Shown: positions 21,207-32,906 of the stretch, piece after piece
Layout: the number at the start of each line of letters is the position of its first letter
Position numbering within the stretch: position 1 is the first letter of the stretch
NCBI GenBank assembly: GCA_037962975.1
Contig: CM075676.1
Location: 49,028,001 to 49,092,000 of the forward strand
DNA from: Clitoria ternatea
Taxonomy: Eukaryota > Streptophyta > Magnoliopsida > Fabales > Fabaceae
Reading direction: 5' to 3'
Length of the DNA stretch: 64,000 nt
Program-made: the position numbers and the translations under genes
Notes under the pieces: generated by a model
What the model saw: only the letters and a program-made list of their open reading frames with translations
Told to the model about the DNA's origin: nothing
Database searches by the model: none

Positions 21207-23126
21207 ATGGAATTTAACATGAGATCAAGTGATCAAGAAGTGAACGCAACTGGTCTAAAAAATTTGTTACACCTCAAAGTCATCAGATCAAATACTAGCA
21301 ATCTGTTGTCCTTAAGCAAAAGGATGGATATTACCCAGAAAATGACCTTTACAAGGAAGTATGGAAAGATCTTAAAATTCTTAGAGGTCGAAGTGCAAGA
21401 AGGGGCCCTTACTGCTCTAGCTCAGTTTTATGATCCTCCTCTCCGCTGTTTTACATTCAAAGATTTCCAGTTAGCTCCTACTTTGGAGGAGTTTGAACAA
21501 ATATTTGGCTTGCCATTAGAAGATTTGAAACCTTATCGTCGAACTGAACATCATGCTTCAATCTTCAGTGTAGCTCGCATTCTTAAGATGGATCCTGAAA
21601 TGCTTAAGAAGGCTCAATTAAACAGGAACCAAATTTCAGGATTCGCACTAAGCTTCTTTGAGCAGCAACTCCTCAGTTAGGCAGGGAAAGGAGAATGGGA
21701 CGTGTTTGTTGACATTTTGGCGTTGGCCATCTGTGGTGTGATCCTCTTCCCAAGCCTTGATAATTATATTGATTTCAAGGCAATTGATGTTTTCCTAGCT
21801 AGAAAGCTTAGAGGTGAAAGTTCCATGACTGTTGTCTTAGCTGATATCTATTGTACAATGGATTCCTGTCACAACCGGAATGGGAAAAAGATTGTCTGTT
21901 GTCTACCCGCCTTGTATCTATGGCTTACTTCTCATGTCTTCAATCAAGTTGGCAAGGTTGAATGTCCTATCTCTGATTTGAAGCTCCTTAGGTTAACCAA
22001 GAAGACTAATAGGGAGTGGGCAGGACATCTAGCAGGATTATCTGCTAGCATGATTCGGTGGTACCCTCAGTGGATGAACGTCGATTCCATTATTTACTGT
22101 TGTGGAAAATTTCCAAATGTGCCTCTCATGGGAACTCAAGGATGCATCAATTACAATCCTAGCATTGCAAAAAGACAACTTGCTTATCCTATGATACAGC
22201 CTCCAGAAGAAGAAACAGTAACGCCTTTCCTTCATTATTATATTGAGGGAAATAGTGCTCCTGTTATTCAAACTGTCATTGATGCTTGGGGAAAGGTTCA
22301 TAGTAAAGGAAAAGAATTGGGTGTCCAAAGTCATGCCGCAAAAGAAAGTTACTACCAGTGGATTTCAAATAGGGTAGCCATTGTTAAATTACCATTTAAA
22401 GATCACGGTGCTCATGTGAGAAATCCAGTTCCCGATGAAAGCAAAGAGATTGAAAATTTGAGGAGTGAGTTGGCTGAAATGACAAAGAAAAATCAAGCTT
22501 TGGAGGATGATTTAATCAAAATTCAACAAGACAATGCTTCCCTTAAGAGAAAAAGGTGTGAATTAGAAAATGCCTTTGAAGACATAGGTAAGAAGCAGCG
22601 AATTGAAAGAGAACATATGATGCAATTGGATCAATGCCTCCAAACCGCGAACAGCCAATTAAAGACCAAAGAGAAACAAAAGAATGATATATTGGCTGAC
22701 AAAGGGCGGTTACGAGAAATTCTAGCCAAGACAAAAGAAGAAGCTCAAGTTGAAAAGAACCTTATGCAAGCGCGAATTGATGAACTGGAACGACAAGTCA
22801 GAGATATCGTCAGTGCTTGCGAGCGTGAAATAAATGAAGAAAAATGGCAAGCCATGGAAGACAAGGATAGATATGAAGAGATTATACGTTTAATGACCCT
22901 AGAAAGGGTTGAGTTGGAAAGTCTTGTCTATTCTTAGAGAGACCGTTTTTCTAATCTAGCCAGTCTTGCTAATGGAACACTTAGAGATATTCCTCACCTG
23001 TTGAAGAAGGCTGAAGCAATGATGAACCCGCTTTCTACACCGGAGGAAATCGCAACATTCATCCAATACTGCAAGGGGCGATTGGATGAAATGAAGGTCT
23101 GGATTGCTAAAGCAAGAGAGAATTGA
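21207..23126 (+). pseudogene. Ogre ORF1 (plant-mobile-domain-like protein), two stops
   Basis: Ogre elements carry an extra ORF before gag, and this matches its position. The frame runs from ATG 21207 to TGA 23124-23126 (about 640 codons) with in-frame TAG at 21678-21680 and 22935-22937. The N-terminal half holds LPLRCF-like and FQLAPTLEEFEQIFGLPLED motifs (here PPLRCF), resembling the plant mobile domain/aminotransferase-like family. Residues about 410-560 form a long coiled coil rich in Glu/Lys/Gln heptads. A related ORF1 is found at 63227. Its role in the element is unknown; structural or regulatory functions are inferred only. The stops suggest inactivity. Confidence 0.8.
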
Positions 23127-23301
23127 TTTTGAGTTGTTGTAACAAATAATGTATCAGAACTTGTTGATCAATGAATAAATCTCATGTTGAATTTGCATTT
23201 TTCTTCTAACTTAGTACTTTAGAAAAAGACATTCTAAAAGAAAGGTTTATCTTTGCTTACCGATATTTAAAATTCATCATGTATTTACTTTACATCTCTT
23301 T

Positions 23302-25948
23302 ATGTCATTTAACAATACTTGTTCTTGTACCAAGGGGGATTTCTTTGTATTTATTCACATCACGGGGAGAAAGGGCTCAAAGCATCCTTATCAAACCCGA
23401 TTACAAACAAGACTCATGGCAGAGCCGGAAAGTGCAGTTGAAGAATTGAGGAATGAAGTTGGCCAGATCAAAGAGCAGATGGCAGAAATACTTAAGCTCC
23501 TTGAAAAAAGAGGTACAGAAAGGGGATCTTCTGCAGGAAATGGGGAACAAACATCCACTCCTCAAGTTCAAGCTCAAGAGGGGAACCCTATACCTTTAAA
23601 TGATCCTGCTCCAGTCACTGAAACTCCATTCATCTCACACTAACCTTATGGTATGCCATTGCCACCTTTTGTTTCCCAAGACGGGAATGTTCAGCAAGCA
23701 TATGCTTGGCCTCCATATGGCTTACCTCAAGGGTATTACACCATGCACCCTAATCCTAATCAAGAAAATCCTCCTACTGCTCAACAAATTCCCAATCCCC
23801 CGGTATCTAACCCTCCAAATTTCAACCAATCAACAGCTGTTCCCCAAAACACTCAGGCTCCACCCAATGTCACTCCACCTAATACAATTCCACCATAAAA
23901 TCACCAGACTCCAAATGATGCCACACAACCAAACCCACAAGTAGTGCCGTATTATTTCCCTTATGGTTGCCCAATACCACAGGCAGGTGCTTCCCAAAAC
24001 CTGTCACACAACGCTCAGGTCCCTCCACCAAATCCTGATCAGCCAGCAGCGCCTTTGTCAAAAGGGCAAATGGAGATATTGGAAGAAAGGTTACGTGCAG
24101 TAGAGGGAGGAAGTGGCTTAGGCATAACAAATGTTTCTGAATTATGCCTAGTCCCAGATGTGGTAATTCCTCCTAAATTCAAATTGCCAGAATTTGATAA
24201 ATACAAAGAAACAACTTGTCCTCGTAACCATTTAACCATGTACTGTCGAAAGATGGCAGGATATGCTTATGATGAAAAGCTGCTGATCCATTTTTTTCAA
24301 GACAGCCTTGCTGGAGCAGCATTGAGCTGGTACACTCACCTTGAACGAACTCGTATTCGTTGTTGGAAGGATCTAGCCGATGCCTTTCTGAAGCAGTATA
24401 AATACAACATAGACATGGCACCAGACCGGCTGCAACTTCAAAATATGACCAAAAGGAATACTGAGTCCTTCAAGGAATATGCTCAACGATGGAGAGAAAT
24501 GGCTGCACAAGTTGAACCACCCCTGATAGAGAAAGAGATAGTGGCAATGTTCATTGACACTCTTCAGCCACCGTTCTATGAAAGGATGCTTGGGAGTGTA
24601 TCATCAAGCTTTTCTGATATGGTGGTAATAGGGGAAAGAATTGAAAGTGGTTTGAGAACAGGAAAAGTTGTCCAAAGTTCCCCATCAATAGGAAGACCTA
24701 TGACAGGGGCAGGAAGAAGAAAGGGTGAGGAAGCAAATGCTGTAATGGGAAATCAAGGTCAACATAATCAAAAAATGTTTCAACCTTCCCCTTTCCCTTT
24801 CCCACCTCATTATCCACCGTACGGACCTTACCCTTATGTAGCTGCTGCTTCTGGAAATCCATTTCCCCATCCTCAATCATATAGACCCCCACCCGTCCAT
24901 AATTTTAAGAATACACCACCACCTCCTCCCCAACAATAGATGCAAAATCCCAACCCAAATCTTCCATAAAAAAAGCCAAACAATGACCGTTCTTCTGTCC
25001 AATTTGATCTAATTCCCATAACATATACTGAACTTTTGCCTCAACTTCTCAAAAGTTCTCTTGTTGTACGATGTCCTTTAAAACCCGTAGGGCCACCCTA
25101 TCCTAAGGGGTATGATCCTAATGTGAAGTGTGATTATCATGCTGGGGCACCGGGGCATTCTACAGAAAATTGCATTGCCTTAAAGTTTAAGGTACGTGAT
25201 TTGATAAATGCCAAGTGGTTGGATTTCGAAGAAGGCTCCCCAAATGTGATTAGAAATCCTTTGCCTAATCATGGAAATGCTGGGGTAAATGCAATAACAC
25301 ATGACTTGGGAAGTGATCATGTTAGGAATGTTTCAGATATCAAAACTCCTCTCCTATGGATCTATAATGAACTTTTGAGGAAAGGATTAATATCTGAAAC
25401 TCAAAGTTCTAATGAAGATATTCATAATCAGATGCCTGAAATACTTCAAAAATTACTTGACACACATCTGGTAGAAGTTTATCGCCGCCCTTGCAATAAT
25501 GTCAACATGATCCATGGGCAGCATGGTACAGACTCAGTAAGCCCAGTCACCCCTATTCCTTTGGTGGTCTATTACACCAAGAAACCTTTGACCGAACCAG
25601 TCATAAACCATCCGTCCTTGACAATTAGGACCCCATCTCCATTTTCATACAAGGATACCCATGCAGTACCTTGGAAGTATGAAGCGGATGCAATCCCTCA
25701 ACTCCTAAAGGGGTCATCATCCTCAGTAACCAATATTTCCGAGACAAGTGGAATGACTAGGAGTGGACGAGTTTATGCTCCTGAAAACTTGAGAAAGGAG
25801 GATGCACCTGTAAGTGAAAAAGAAAGTCGTGGTAAAGAACAAGATCCTCCCCAAAGAATAACAGAGGAAGATGCTTGTGAATTTTTGAAATTCATTAAGC
25901 AAAGCGAATACCAGGTCCTCGACCAGTTAAACCGCACTCCTGCAAAAA
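23302..25948 (+). pseudogene. Ogre 1 gag (5' part of gag-pro), four stops
   Basis: Gag forms the retroelement particle. One frame runs from 23302 (a more likely start is the MAEPESAVEEL ATG at 23416) to the nested insertion at 25949. It is broken by TAA 23641, TAA 23896, TAG 24937 and TAA 24967. The retrotransposon gag domain lies at about 24170-24660 (PPKFKLPEFDKYKETTCPRN, then FFQDSLAGAALSWYTHLE and FLKQYKYN). A zinc-knuckle-like CDYHAGAPGHSTENC lies at about 25132-25176. Pro/Gln-rich linkers surround the domain. The frame resumes exactly after the nested element at 32907, once one copy of the 5-bp duplication is removed. Confidence 0.85.
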
Positions 25949-27590
25949 TGATGGGTGTTTTGCTTATATTGAGTTTGCTGAAAGAGAATCAAGTTTGTAT
26001 AATATGAACTCAATGAAATGGATGTGCCAAGTTTAAACACAGAAGTTGTAATATAGTATAGTTGTCGTTCCACTGAGGAGGTGCTAGAATGAAGACTTTA
26101 GTTTGAATTGATTTGGCAGAAAGTTTTTTGTTTGGGTTTGTTGTGAACGTTGTTGAATGAAAAACAGCAAGTAACAGAATAACAGAGAATAATATTGTGC
26201 AAAAGATGACAGTAAATGAGGTTGGAAAAATCAGTTTTGTAAAACAGGGATTGGCTTCATCACATCTTCACCTCTGTAAGCTGCATAAGTTGAATGGATT
26301 ACAGCCAATCCCATAAGGGAGATTAGTTACTCATGCCTTGCATTTTCACCATCAAAGAAATGAATACAGAAAATGGAAAGTGTGAAATGAAAAATACAGA
26401 GGATGAAATGATGTATGATGTTAGGAGATTGATCGATGATGATGATGTTGTTTGCAGCTTGATTTATAGGAGTTTAGGTTCAGCTTCTCTTGCCCACTTG
26501 CGTAGAACCCATGCAGCATCTTTCAGAGACTGGTGGAAACAGAAGAAAGTGGATGAGTTTGCATCGCATTGTTGGTGAATAAAGAATTAAGAAATCCCAT
26601 ACTGTCTGAGTCACGCTTGAGCTTGATGGTCACGCTCAAGCGTGAAGAGTTCTGATGCTTATTGATGATCTCATGCTCAAGCTGAAGTAATTCACGCTCA
26701 AGCGTGGCTTCCTTGCCTTCTCACGCTTGCTCCTCGCTTAGCCTCACTCAGTTACGCTCAGGCGAGGCCTTAATATCCATTCCTCACGCTCAAGCGGCTT
26801 ATTCCCACGCTTGAGCGTGAGAGGGGTCCTGATGCCTCTGTTTCCTTTAATTCATGCTGGCCATGCTTAATCCATGCTTAGGCTTCCATTTTTATCATTC
26901 CACGCTTAAGCTCCTAGTGTTCACGCTCAAGCGTGAGAGGTCCTGATGCTTTCCAACTTGTTCAAGCTTAAGCTTGCTTGCTCAAGCTTAAGCTTGGTTG
27001 TTCAAGCTTGAGCTTGCTGTCTTCAAATGCCCCCGATCACGCTTGAGCTTGCTCTTTCACGCTTGAGCTTGATGTTTTCACGCTTGAGCTTGCTACTTTC
27101 ACGCTTAAGCTTGCCTGCTTCAAGCTTGAGCTTGATCTTTCACGCTTGAGCTTGATGCTTTCACGCTTGAGCTTGATGCTTTTACGCTTGAGCTTGCTAC
27201 TTTCACGCTTAAGCTTGCCTGCTTCAAGCTTAAGCTTGATTTTTCTCGCTTGAGCTTGATGCTTTCACGCTTGAGCTTGCCACTTTCACGCTTAAGCTTG
27301 CCTGCTTCAAGCTTGAGCTTGATCTTTCACGCTTGAGCTTGATTGCTCCAAGCTTAAGCTTGATTTTTCACGCTTAAGCTTGCTTGCTCAAGCTTAAGCT
27401 TGCCCTGCTTTCCTGTTGAATTTCCTGCAACTTTCCAAGAGTTTTAACACAATATTTCTTTTATACACCTATCCATCACTACTTAAAAGATTCATGCTCA
27501 CTTCCTTTAATAATTCATCAATTTAGCTCAAGTTCTTTACAAAATTAATTCGAATGAGTCATGAAATCAATGCTTAATCAACACTTATCA
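25949..27590 (-). repeat. TR-GAG 3' LTR (left copy)
   Basis: 1642 bp, essentially identical to the right copy. About half (26600-27410) is short repeats of CACGCTTGAGCTTGATG / CAAGCTTAAGCTTG type. The 81-codon plus-strand frame at 26333 is antisense to the element and has no recognisable domain. Confidence 0.93.
26600..27410. repeat. CACGCTTGAGCTTG / AAGCTTAAGCTT palindromic array
   Basis: About 30 copies of a 10-14-bp near-palindrome (CACGCTTGAGCGTG, CAAGCTTAAGCTTG, CACGCTTGAGCTTG) spaced 20-30 bp apart. It is duplicated at 31911-32721 in the other LTR. Confidence 0.9.
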
Positions 27591-27605
27591 AACTCTCCCC
27601 AACCT
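27591..27605 (-). other. Polypurine tract of the TR-GAG element
   Basis: The minus strand reads AGGTTGGGGAGAGTT directly before the 3' LTR, the expected plus-strand priming site. Confidence 0.7.
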
Positions 27606-29151
27606 AGATTTTTGCTTGTCCTTAAGTAAAAAGAAGTTTAGGAAAGGGAATCAAGCGTTCAAAAATCTAAGTTTCTGTGGCAGACAAAAAGTTTAAAAGA
27701 CAATAATCTGAGTTGATGTCTAGGCAAATGATTTTCTTAATACCAATTCCTTGAAATGTAATGCACCATTACCTTGTTCATAAAGCATGTAACCCATTGC
27801 TGTAAGAATATAGAACTCTCATTATTTCTTACCATGTGTCTGTTTCACTCATCCATCATTAGAACTGCTCCGTTAACATTGGCCGTCATTTCTAGTAAAA
27901 CCAAAATTCAAATGAATAGCAAGGATCAAAAGGTCTTTTAAGGATGTAATGAGGCTGGGCTAACAAGAATCTTTGGTTTTTCTTGGTTTCAAAATGCATG
28001 TTTAAAGAAGAGCATAAGTGTTTTTGGTTAATTTATTTAACAAATTAGAAGGCTCCTTCTTTGTATTGAAACTTCAGAATTTTCTTTTGTTTTCCTCCAG
28101 CTCTTTTATACATTTTTGGAGAGCTTACTATTCTTTTTGCATTTTCTTCTACTGCCTCCATTTGTTTCATCTTCTTTTGAGAAAAATATTTTATGCTCTT
28201 TTTCAAGATGAACATGCAGGTAAGATAGAATTTTTGCTCTTATGCTTAGCTCAGGGCAGAGAAAAATTTTCATGCTTTTATGGCTCAAAGATGGGCTGCG
28301 AAAAAAAATCGGATCTTTTTATCGGGGTAGCTTTTTGGCTCTTGGCTAACTATGTTTTCAAAATTGCCTTATCATTTCCTTGTTTGTTTCTTAAGAAAAA
28401 GGTTTAATTAGAAAATCAGTCAATGCCAATTTAACAAATTCAAATGAGGCTCTCAAGTGTTTAGATTTTCTCACTTCTCATCAAGATATCAGGCTTACTT
28501 CCTTATTCTAACAGAAAAGGGTTCACGTCATGTAATCAAGCAAAAATACATGCATTCCAGTTCCTTGGTTCTTAATTAAGTCATTTTGCCTAAAAAAAGA
28601 ATCAGTGTTATTGCCTAAAAACATTCTGTTGCTTAGAAACTTTTCAAAAAGTAAAATCTTTGGTTGGGGTTTTCAAAAATGTTCAACTGCAAGCATGTAA
28701 TGGTATATCCAAACAATCAACCAAAAGCATAAAAATTTTAAAAATTTTCAAAGCATGCTGCAGTAATGTTAGATAAAACTAACTGAAAGTAAACTAAAGC
28801 AATAAAAACTAAAGCAGTAAACTCATCACTCATCCTTAGAAGAGTCATCCTCTGTCTCATGTTTCCTTGCTGGAGGCCCTTGTGAGGAGGGTGTTGGTCT
28901 AGCCTATGAAGTCTCACCCCTCCTAAGAAAGAAGGCCTGTCCCCAGGCTAAACAATGTGGGATGCAAACTTACTTTCGGATAATGAGTGCGATGAATTTG
29001 ATGAGCTGCCTGAAAAATAAAAGAAAAATTCAATCTTAGGATAAAATTTACTTAAAATAAAATCAACAGGATGAAAAGAAAACATAAAAGATTGGGTTGC
29101 CTCCCAATAAGCGCTTGTTTAACGTCATTAGCTTGACGCCTGATAGATTTT
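27606..29151 (-). other. TR-GAG 3' non-coding region
   Basis: Sequence between the gag-protease stop and the PPT, where an Athila element would carry pol and an env-like region. The block at 29097-29140 (GACGTTAAACAAGCGCTTAT on the minus strand) resembles the segment that precedes the env-like region in Athila elements. No domain is recognisable and the frames are short. Confidence 0.5.
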
Positions 29152-30975
29152 TCAATATGGATCATGGAGTTGGTGGATGAGAGTGTTGAGTTTTTCCACC
29201 TCCTTGCCTAAGTCAGGCCTTGGCTTTCTTCCTTTCTGTTTTTCAAGTGCACCTTCAATAGCAAAATCAGCTTGTTCTTTTTGCACTCGAATTTTTACTT
29301 TTCTGTCATCCACATCTATGATGACTTTGGCTGCTTTCAAGAATGGTCTCCCTAGTATTAGGGGGACTTCAGGATCTTCCTCCATATCTATGACAACAAA
29401 GCTCTCATGAAATTCAAATTGATCAACTTTGACCTCAATATTTTCAGCAATACCATAAGGGGTTTTTATTGATTGATCTGCCATTTTTAAAGTCATGTTT
29501 GTTGGCTTTACTGAAAAATCCCCTATACTTTTCAGTGTGGATAATGGCATCAAATTTACACTAGCACCAAGATCTAACAAAGCTTTACTTTTTGAAAGTT
29601 TTCCAACAGTAACGGGAATAGAAAAACTCCCTGGATCTTTGGTGTTATGCGGTACTGCTTTCGAGATGATAGTGTCATATCCATCTTCTTCCTCAGTTAT
29701 TTCCTCAGTCAGTGTGGTCACAGCCTTGCAATGCTCTATTGGGTTTGTTTCAGTGTTTGCTCCATACTGAGGCTTCTGTTTCTCAGCAAGTTGTTGGGCT
29801 AGTTGTCCCAATTGTGTTTCCAAGTTCCTGAGTGATGCCTCATTGTTCTTTTGACTTGCTAAAGAAGTTTGCATAAATTTTTCCAAGGTGTCTTCCAATC
29901 TAGAAGTTCTCTCCACCAAAGAAGGACCATTATTTTGATATGGTTTATTTGAAGAGCTGGGCTCTTGCTTCCATCCTTGGCCTTGGTTTTGGTTACTTCT
30001 CCATCCCTGAAATGGTTGGTTAGAAAAATTTGAATTGAAATTACCAGACCTTCCTTGGTTGTTCATGAAGTATACAGTTGCTTCTTGTGATCCACAATTC
30101 TCATTGAGATGATCTCCTCCACAAAAGTTACATCTGGCAGGCATTTGTTGTTGCCCTGGTTGTGATGATTGTACAACATGTAATTGTTGTGGAAGATTGG
30201 CTATCTTTTTGGTCAATGCTTCTAATTGTTGGGTCAGAATTTTGTTCTGTGCTAAGATGGCATCTGTGGTGTTTAAGTCAAGAACTCCTTTCCTTTGAAC
30301 TTGCTGACGATCATGTTGAGCTTGGTAGTCTGTTGAGGATAAAGCTTCTATTATCCTTGTGGCTTGGTCAGCATCCACTGTCATCATTGTTCCTCCTGCT
30401 GCTGCATCTAAAATCATTTTAGTGTCAGCCCTTAATCCACTGTAAAAAATATTAAGTTGTGCAATATCTTCAAGTCCATGGTTTGGGCATTTTCTGAGCA
30501 GTGTTTTAAAGCGTTCCCATGCCTCACAAAAAGGTTCATCTTGGCCTTGTCTAAATGTTGTAATATCTGATTTGGCCTTGATGAATCTAGATGGAGGAAA
30601 GAACCTTTGTAGAAATTTTTCTTCAACTGTCTCCCAGCTGTTCAAGCTTTGATTTGGATGAGACTGTAGCCACTCCTTTGCTTTTCCTGCTAAAGAGAAA
30701 GGAAATAGTCTTAAGTATGCAACATCAATAACATCTTGGTCAAATCCCATGGTTCCAACCAATTCATAGAATGTGGCCAAGTGAGTGTACGGATCTTCAC
30801 TAGACATTCCATGGAATTGATGTGAACTAATCAAACTCAAAGATGCTGGTTTCATTTCTAGTGCTCTGACAGTGTTTGGAATTGCAATGCTTGAGAAATG
30901 TCTTGGCCCTTGCTGTAAAGCATAGTCTCCAAGTGTTCTCCTTGGTGGGTTTTGATTATTGTTGTTGTTCTCCAT
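29152..30975 (-). CDS. Athila-type gag-protease, 607 aa, intact
   Basis: Polyprotein for particle assembly and processing. The ATG at 30975 opens 607 codons without interruption. Residues 65-190 form the retrotransposon gag domain (ATFYELVGTMGFDQD, AKEWLQSHP, FLQRFFPPSRF). Residues 282-294 (CNFCGGDHLNENC) form a zinc knuckle of CX2CX3HX4C spacing, one residue shorter than the usual CCHC. Residues 355-400 are Gln/Leu-rich coiled coil. The aspartic protease follows with ALLDLGASVNLMPL (catalytic Asp468 in DLGAS) and the ILGRPFLK flap-distal motif near 540. The chain ends shortly after the protease, and no RT follows. An open frame in a recent insertion suggests selection or very recent copying from an active family. 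Confidence 0.9.
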   Translation of the reverse strand: MENNNNNQNPPRRTLGDYALQQGPRHFSSIAIPNTVRALEMKPASLSLISSHQFHGMSSEDPYTHLATFYELVGTMGFDQDVIDVAYLRLFPFSLAGKAKEWLQSHPNQSLNSWETVEEKFLQRFFPPSRFIKAKSDITTFRQGQDEPFCEAWERFKTLLRKCPNHGLEDIAQLNIFYSGLRADTKMILDAAAGGTMMTVDADQATRIIEALSSTDYQAQHDRQQVQRKGVLDLNTTDAILAQNKILTQQLEALTKKIANLPQQLHVVQSSQPGQQQMPARCNFCGGDHLNENCGSQEATVYFMNNQGRSGNFNSNFSNQPFQGWRSNQNQGQGWKQEPSSSNKPYQNNGPSLVERTSRLEDTLEKFMQTSLASQKNNEASLRNLETQLGQLAQQLAEKQKPQYGANTETNPIEHCKAVTTLTEEITEEEDGYDTIISKAVPHNTKDPGSFSIPVTVGKLSKSKALLDLGASVNLMPLSTLKSIGDFSVKPTNMTLKMADQSIKTPYGIAENIEVKVDQFEFHESFVVIDMEEDPEVPLILGRPFLKAAKVIIDVDDRKVKIRVQKEQADFAIEGALEKQKGRKPRPDLGKEVEKLNTLIHQLHDPY

Positions 30976-31236
30976 TGTAACAGAGGGAGTTTGTCCTACG
31001 TGGAAGTTCTGCTTGGCTTTCTTGATTTTTTTTTTGGAACCTGTCTATCTCAGGATCAAATGCAAGTTGTTCTTTTGTACCCTGTCCTCTCAAGATCATA
31101 AATCAAGAATTCAAAGTAGCAAGGTAAAAAAAATAAAATAAAAAAAATAAAAAATAAAATAAAAAAACAAATTACAAACAAGTTTATTTACACTGTCTTG
31201 TCAATTCAATGCTAAAATATTCAAACTTGAATCACC

Positions 31237-31254
31237 TCCCCGGCAACGGCGCCA
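31237..31254 (-). other. Primer binding site of the TR-GAG element (tRNA-Asp)
   Basis: The plus strand TCCCCGGCAACGGCGCCA equals the 3' end of plant tRNA-Asp(GUC) including CCA. The minus strand is therefore an 18-base primer site, 5 bases inside the 5' LTR (31260). Athila elements are known to use this primer. Confidence 0.9.
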
Positions 31255-31259
31255 AAACT

Positions 31260-32901
31260 TGATGGGTGTTTTGCTTATATTGAGTTTGCTGAAAGAGAAT
31301 CAAGTTTGTATAATATGAACTCAATGAAATGGATGTGCCAAGTTTAAACACAGAAGTTGTAATATAGTATAGTTGTCGTTCCACTGAGGAGGTGCTAGAA
31401 TGAAGACTTTAGTTTGAATTGATTTGGCAGAAAGTTTTTTGTTTGGGTTTGTTGTGAACGTTGTTGAATGAAAAACAGCAAGTAACAGAATAACAGAGAA
31501 TAATATTGTGCAAAAGATGACAGTAAATGAGGTTGGAAAAATCAGTTTTGTAAAACAGGGATTGGCTTCATCACATCTTCACCTCTGTAAGCTGCATAAG
31601 TTGAATGGATTACAGCCAATCCCATAAGGGAGATTAGTTACTCATGCCTTGCATTTTCACCATCAAAGAAATGAATACAGAAAATGGAAAGTGTGAAATG
31701 AAAAATACAGAGGATGAAATGATGTATGATGTTAGGAGATTGATCGATGATGATGATGTTGTTTGCAGCTTGATTTATAGGAGTTTAGGTTCAGCTTCTC
31801 TTGCCCACTTGCGTAGAACCCATGCAGCATCTTTCAGAGACTGGTGGAAACAGAAGAAAGTGGATGAGTTTGCATCGCATTGTTGGTGAATAAAGAATTA
31901 AGAAATCCCATACTGTCTGAGTCACGCTTGAGCTTGATGGTCACGCTCAAGCGTGAAGAGTTCTGATGCTTATTGATGATCTCACGCTCAAGCTGAAGTA
32001 ATTCACGCTCAAGCGTGGCTTCCTTGCCTTCTCACGCTTGCTCCTCGCTTAGCCTCACTCAGTTACGCTCAGGCGAGGCCTTAATATCCATTCCTCACGC
32101 TCAAGCGGCTTATTCCCACGCTTGAGCGTGAGAGGGGTCCTGATGCCTCTGTTTCCTTTAATTCATGCTGGCCATGCTTAATCCATGCTTAGGCTTCCAT
32201 TTTTATCATTCCACGCTTAAGCTCCTAGTGTTCACGCTCAAGCGTGAGAGGTCCTGATGCTTTCCAACTTGTTCAAGCTTAAGCTTGCTTGCTCAAGCTT
32301 AAGCTTGGTTGTTCAAGCTTGAGCTTGCTGTCTTCAAATGCCCCCGATCACGCTTGAGCTTGCTCTTTCACGCTTGAGCTTGATGTTTTCACGCTTGAGC
32401 TTGCTACTTTCACGCTTAAGCTTGCCTGCTTCAAGCTTGAGCTTGATCTTTCACGCTTGAGCTTGATGCTTTCACGCTTGAGCTTGATGCTTTTACGCTT
32501 GAGCTTGCTACTTTCACGCTTAAGCTTGCCTGCTTCAAGCTTAAGCTTGATTTTTCTCGCTTGAGCTTGATGCTTTCACGCTTGAGCTTGCCACTTTCAC
32601 GCTTAAGCTTGCCTGCTTCAAGCTTGAGCTTGATCTTTCACGCTTGAGCTTGATTGCTCCAAGCTTAAGCTTGATTTTTCACGCTTAAGCTTGCTTGCTC
32701 AAGCTTAAGCTTGCCCTGCTTTCCTGTTGAATTTCCTGCAACTTTCCAAGAGTTTTAACACAATATTTCTTTTATACACCTATCCATCACTACTTAAAAG
32801 ATTCATGCTCACTTCCTTTAATAATTCATCAATTTAGCTCAAGTTCTTTACAAAATTAATTCGAATGAGTCATGAAATCAATGCTTAATCAACACTTATC
32901 A
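31260..32901 (-). repeat. TR-GAG 5' LTR (right copy)
   Basis: Same length and sequence as the left copy. It is followed by the target duplication aaaaa, after which the Ogre gag-pro frame resumes. Confidence 0.93.
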
Positions 32902-32906
32902 AAAAA

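Larger units (their letters stand above)
25949..32901 (-). mobile_element. Athila-like gag-protease-only (TR-GAG) retrotransposon
   Basis: Inserted into Ogre 1 in minus orientation. LTRs are 25949-27590 and 31260-32901 (1642 bp each), TG...CA ends, 5-bp target duplication aaaaa (25944-25948, 32902-32906). The PBS next to the right LTR matches tRNA-Asp, and the PPT lies next to the left LTR. The only gene is an intact gag-protease; no RT, RNase H or integrase is present, so it must be mobilised in trans. I saw only one base difference between the LTRs (T near 26668 versus C near 31979), so it is a very recent insertion. Confidence 0.93.

Noticed and set aside
26600..27410. CRISPR-like regular repeats
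   Set aside because: Units are short palindromes without unique spacers, within a plant retrotransposon LTR.
31237..31254. Possible tRNA gene (match to a tRNA-Asp 3' end)
   Set aside because: Only the 18-base 3' end is present and it sits at the LTR edge, so it is a primer binding site. The same reasoning applies at 20401, 52407 and 62148.
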